Of a stretch of DNA of 7,405 nt, positions 6,247 to 7,405 are shown piece after piece. Made by a program: the position numbers and the translations under genes. This DNA is from Candidatus Argoarchaeum ethanivorans. Lineage in GTDB: Archaea > Halobacteriota > Methanosarcinia > Methanosarcinales > EX4572-44. The notes beneath the pieces are model-generated. The model was not told the DNA's origin and did not search any database. It saw nothing but the letters and a program-made list of their open reading frames with translations. How positions within the stretch are numbered: the first letter of the stretch is position 1; each line of letters starts with the position of its first letter. The DNA is taken from positions 1 to 7,405 of the forward strand of contig CAJHIR010000051.1 of NCBI GenBank assembly GCA_905067535.1, written 5' to 3'.

Positions 6247-7155
6247 ATGGGCACAAATCATGTAGGTGCAAAAGTTGGTTTTGTCAATCTTTACTTTCTC
6301 AAGCATCTTCATTTATTGTTTGATAAATTTGTATCTTTCTTGGCTATAAGTTCCATATTTATTGCCATAAATGCTTCTTTAGTAGCCTATTTTTCTTTCT
6401 TGCTTTATGAAGTAAGAGTTAATTTTAACCTGCTTCTTGCTTCTGGCCTTCTTACTTTCACTGTTTACAATCTGGATAAACTGACTGGCATAAAGGAAGA
6501 TTCGGTAAATGTGCCGGAAAGGGCTGGATTTATTGAAAAAAATAAGAATTCTGTTACGTTGGCTACAATAGCAGCTTACATTGCTGCCCTGTCTCTATCT
6601 TTTTTGCAAAACCATTTTGCTATCTTTATAATCATTTTTCCTTTATTCATTGGAGTCATGTACAGTATAAAAATCTCGAGTTTTCGATTGAAAGACATAA
6701 CAGCTGTGAAAAACATTGTAATCGCTTTAAGTTGGTCAGTTGTGGGAGCTTTTGTTCCGTTAGCCATCTCGTTTTGCGATTATTTTCTAATCTTCTTGAT
6801 TTTTTATTTTTTTTTTACAAAACTATTCATCAACACAGTATTATTCGACGTTCGGGACGTCAAAGGTGATAAAATGAACGGAGTGAAAACGATTCCAGTA
6901 GTTTTTGGGAGAAAAAGAACGAAAAATCTTCTGCTTATTCTTAACTCAACACTCATACCTTGGCTTGTATACTCATATCTCTCAGGTTATTTTCATATCT
7001 ATTTTATCGTTTTAGTCCTTTCTATTGGATATGGATACTGGTACATCTTATATTTTTGCAGGGAAAAGAACACAGGAAAATCATTGGATTTACTCGTGGA
7101 TGGCGAATGGATACCTGTGGTAATGTTGGCAGCCATACTTACCCAGTTTGCCTGA
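6247..7155 (+). CDS. UbiA-family membrane prenyltransferase
   Basis: A 302-aa integral membrane protein with about eight or nine hydrophobic segments (roughly 28-56, 60-76, 104-120, 124-140, 153-175, 178-198, 227-247, 250-270, 286-301). UbiA enzymes transfer a polyprenyl chain from its diphosphate to an aromatic or lipid acceptor, using two Asp-rich Mg-diphosphate motifs. The second motif is clear: D201, D204 and D208 in FDVRDVKGD, followed by GVKTIPVVFG. The first is divergent: N75 and D77 in YNLDK with ED at 84-85, instead of the usual NDxxDxxxD. K155-N156 matches a conserved Lys-Asn position. Substrate is unknown. A methanophenazine- or quinone-type head group, carotenoid or membrane lipid are all possible, and it is not obviously the archaeal lipid enzyme DGGGP synthase. 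The ATG at 6247 has only a weak GGGG upstream; TTG at 6235 would add four residues. It probably forms an operon with the regulator gene. Confidence 0.82.
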   Translation: MGTNHVGAKVGFVNLYFLKHLHLLFDKFVSFLAISSIFIAINASLVAYFSFLLYEVRVNFNLLLASGLLTFTVYNLDKLTGIKEDSVNVPERAGFIEKNKNSVTLATIAAYIAALSLSFLQNHFAIFIIIFPLFIGVMYSIKISSFRLKDITAVKNIVIALSWSVVGAFVPLAISFCDYFLIFLIFYFFFTKLFINTVLFDVRDVKGDKMNGVKTIPVVFGRKRTKNLLLILNSTLIPWLVYSYLSGYFHIYFIVLVLSIGYGYWYILYFCREKNTGKSLDLLVDGEWIPVVMLAAILTQFA

Positions 7156-7157
7156 AC

Positions 7158-7199
7158 TTGGGAGTGTATAGTCCCAAATGTATTGACTTCATATACTCC
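7158..7199 (+). terminator. possible 3' hairpins after the prenyltransferase gene
   Basis: Three bases after the stop codon, TTGGGA (7158-7163) pairs with TCCCAA (7172-7177) around an 8-base loop. An alternative, longer stem pairs GGAGTGTAT (7161-7169) with ATATACTCC (7191-7199), including one G-T wobble. Only one can form at a time. A short T-rich tract follows near 7215-7219. It could be a 3' end structure, but the sequence alone does not prove it. Confidence 0.3.
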
Positions 7200-7219
7200 A
7201 CCCCGCTTATTACATTTTC

Positions 7220-7404
7220 TCACAATCCTGCCTCCATGCGTTTGAAGAATACGTTCAACTTGGCCTTATCCGGAAGTCTTGACCAGAATGCATCCTCTGG
7301 CGTCTGTAGATCTGCAAAACTATCAAATTTTAATCTCTGTTTTTCGTATAACCCAACTTTGACAGTTGTGGTTTATCAGGAGTGTCCTCAGTTGAGTTTG
7401 GTTT
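7220..7404 (-). pseudogene. C-terminal part of an unrecognised protein, split between two frames, cut by the window edge
   Basis: On the minus strand one frame is open from the window edge to a TAA at 7330-7332 and ends in QLSKLGYTKNRD. A second frame overlaps it and runs to a TGA at 7220-7222, ending in FADLQTPEDAFW, SRLPDKAKLNVFFKRMEAGL. The second frame looks like genuine protein (mixed amphipathic composition, ordinary codons) but has no start codon after its upstream TAA at 7373-7375. Adding one A to the AAAAA tract at 7340-7344 would join the two into a single C-terminus. I do not recognise the family. It could be a decayed gene or transposase end, a sequencing error in the homopolymer, or less likely programmed frameshifting. 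Transcription converges on the prenyltransferase gene. Confidence 0.45.
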
Positions 7405-7405
7405 A

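Noticed and set aside
7333..7350. Programmed -1 frameshift at the AAAAAC tract
   Set aside because: The upstream codon is ACG, so the heptamer does not match the X XXY YYZ pattern well. Mutation or a homopolymer error is simpler.

Overview
The window looks like archaeal chromosomal DNA from a methanogen or a related methane- or alkane-oxidising lineage of the Halobacteriota. Three things point there. It carries the alpha and epsilon subunits of the archaeal acetyl-CoA decarbonylase/synthase (ACDS) complex. It carries gatE, found essentially only in archaea. It also carries a winged-helix regulator of the FilR1 (DUF1724) type, a family expanded in Methanosarcinales and relatives. The species cannot be fixed from the sequence alone.

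Layout. Positions 1-220 are non-coding and start with three tandem 9-bp TTCTCTGTG-like units. From 221 to 5034 three genes lie head to tail on the minus strand: gatE (upstream), cdhA, then cdhB. The gaps are 34 bp and 10 bp, and both cdh genes have clear Shine-Dalgarno sequences. A divergent intergenic region of about 300 bp (5035-5334) follows. It contains two different perfect 14-bp palindromes, several TATA-like boxes and no gene. From 5335 to 7155 two genes lie on the plus strand, a FilR1-type regulator and, 24 bp later, a UbiA-family membrane prenyltransferase. The last 250 bp hold possible 3' hairpins after the prenyltransferase. They also hold, on the minus strand, the C-terminal end of a protein that is split between two reading frames and cut by the window edge.

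How the genes work together. CdhA and CdhB form the CO dehydrogenase component of ACDS, which interconverts CO2 and CO for acetyl-CoA synthesis or cleavage. The partner genes cdhC, cdhD and cdhE are not in the window. GatE is the kinase/transamidosome subunit of the archaeal GatDE pathway for Gln-tRNA(Gln); gatD is not here. The plus-strand pair suggests a regulator controlling itself and a lipid- or quinone-type prenyltransferase, but this rests only on proximity. That pair is clearly more AT-rich than the gatE-cdhAB block.

No wholly new system is evident. The best leads are the SD-presenting inverted repeat before cdhA, the two palindromes in the divergent promoter region, the uncharacterised regulator-prenyltransferase pair, and the frame-disrupted gene at the right edge.
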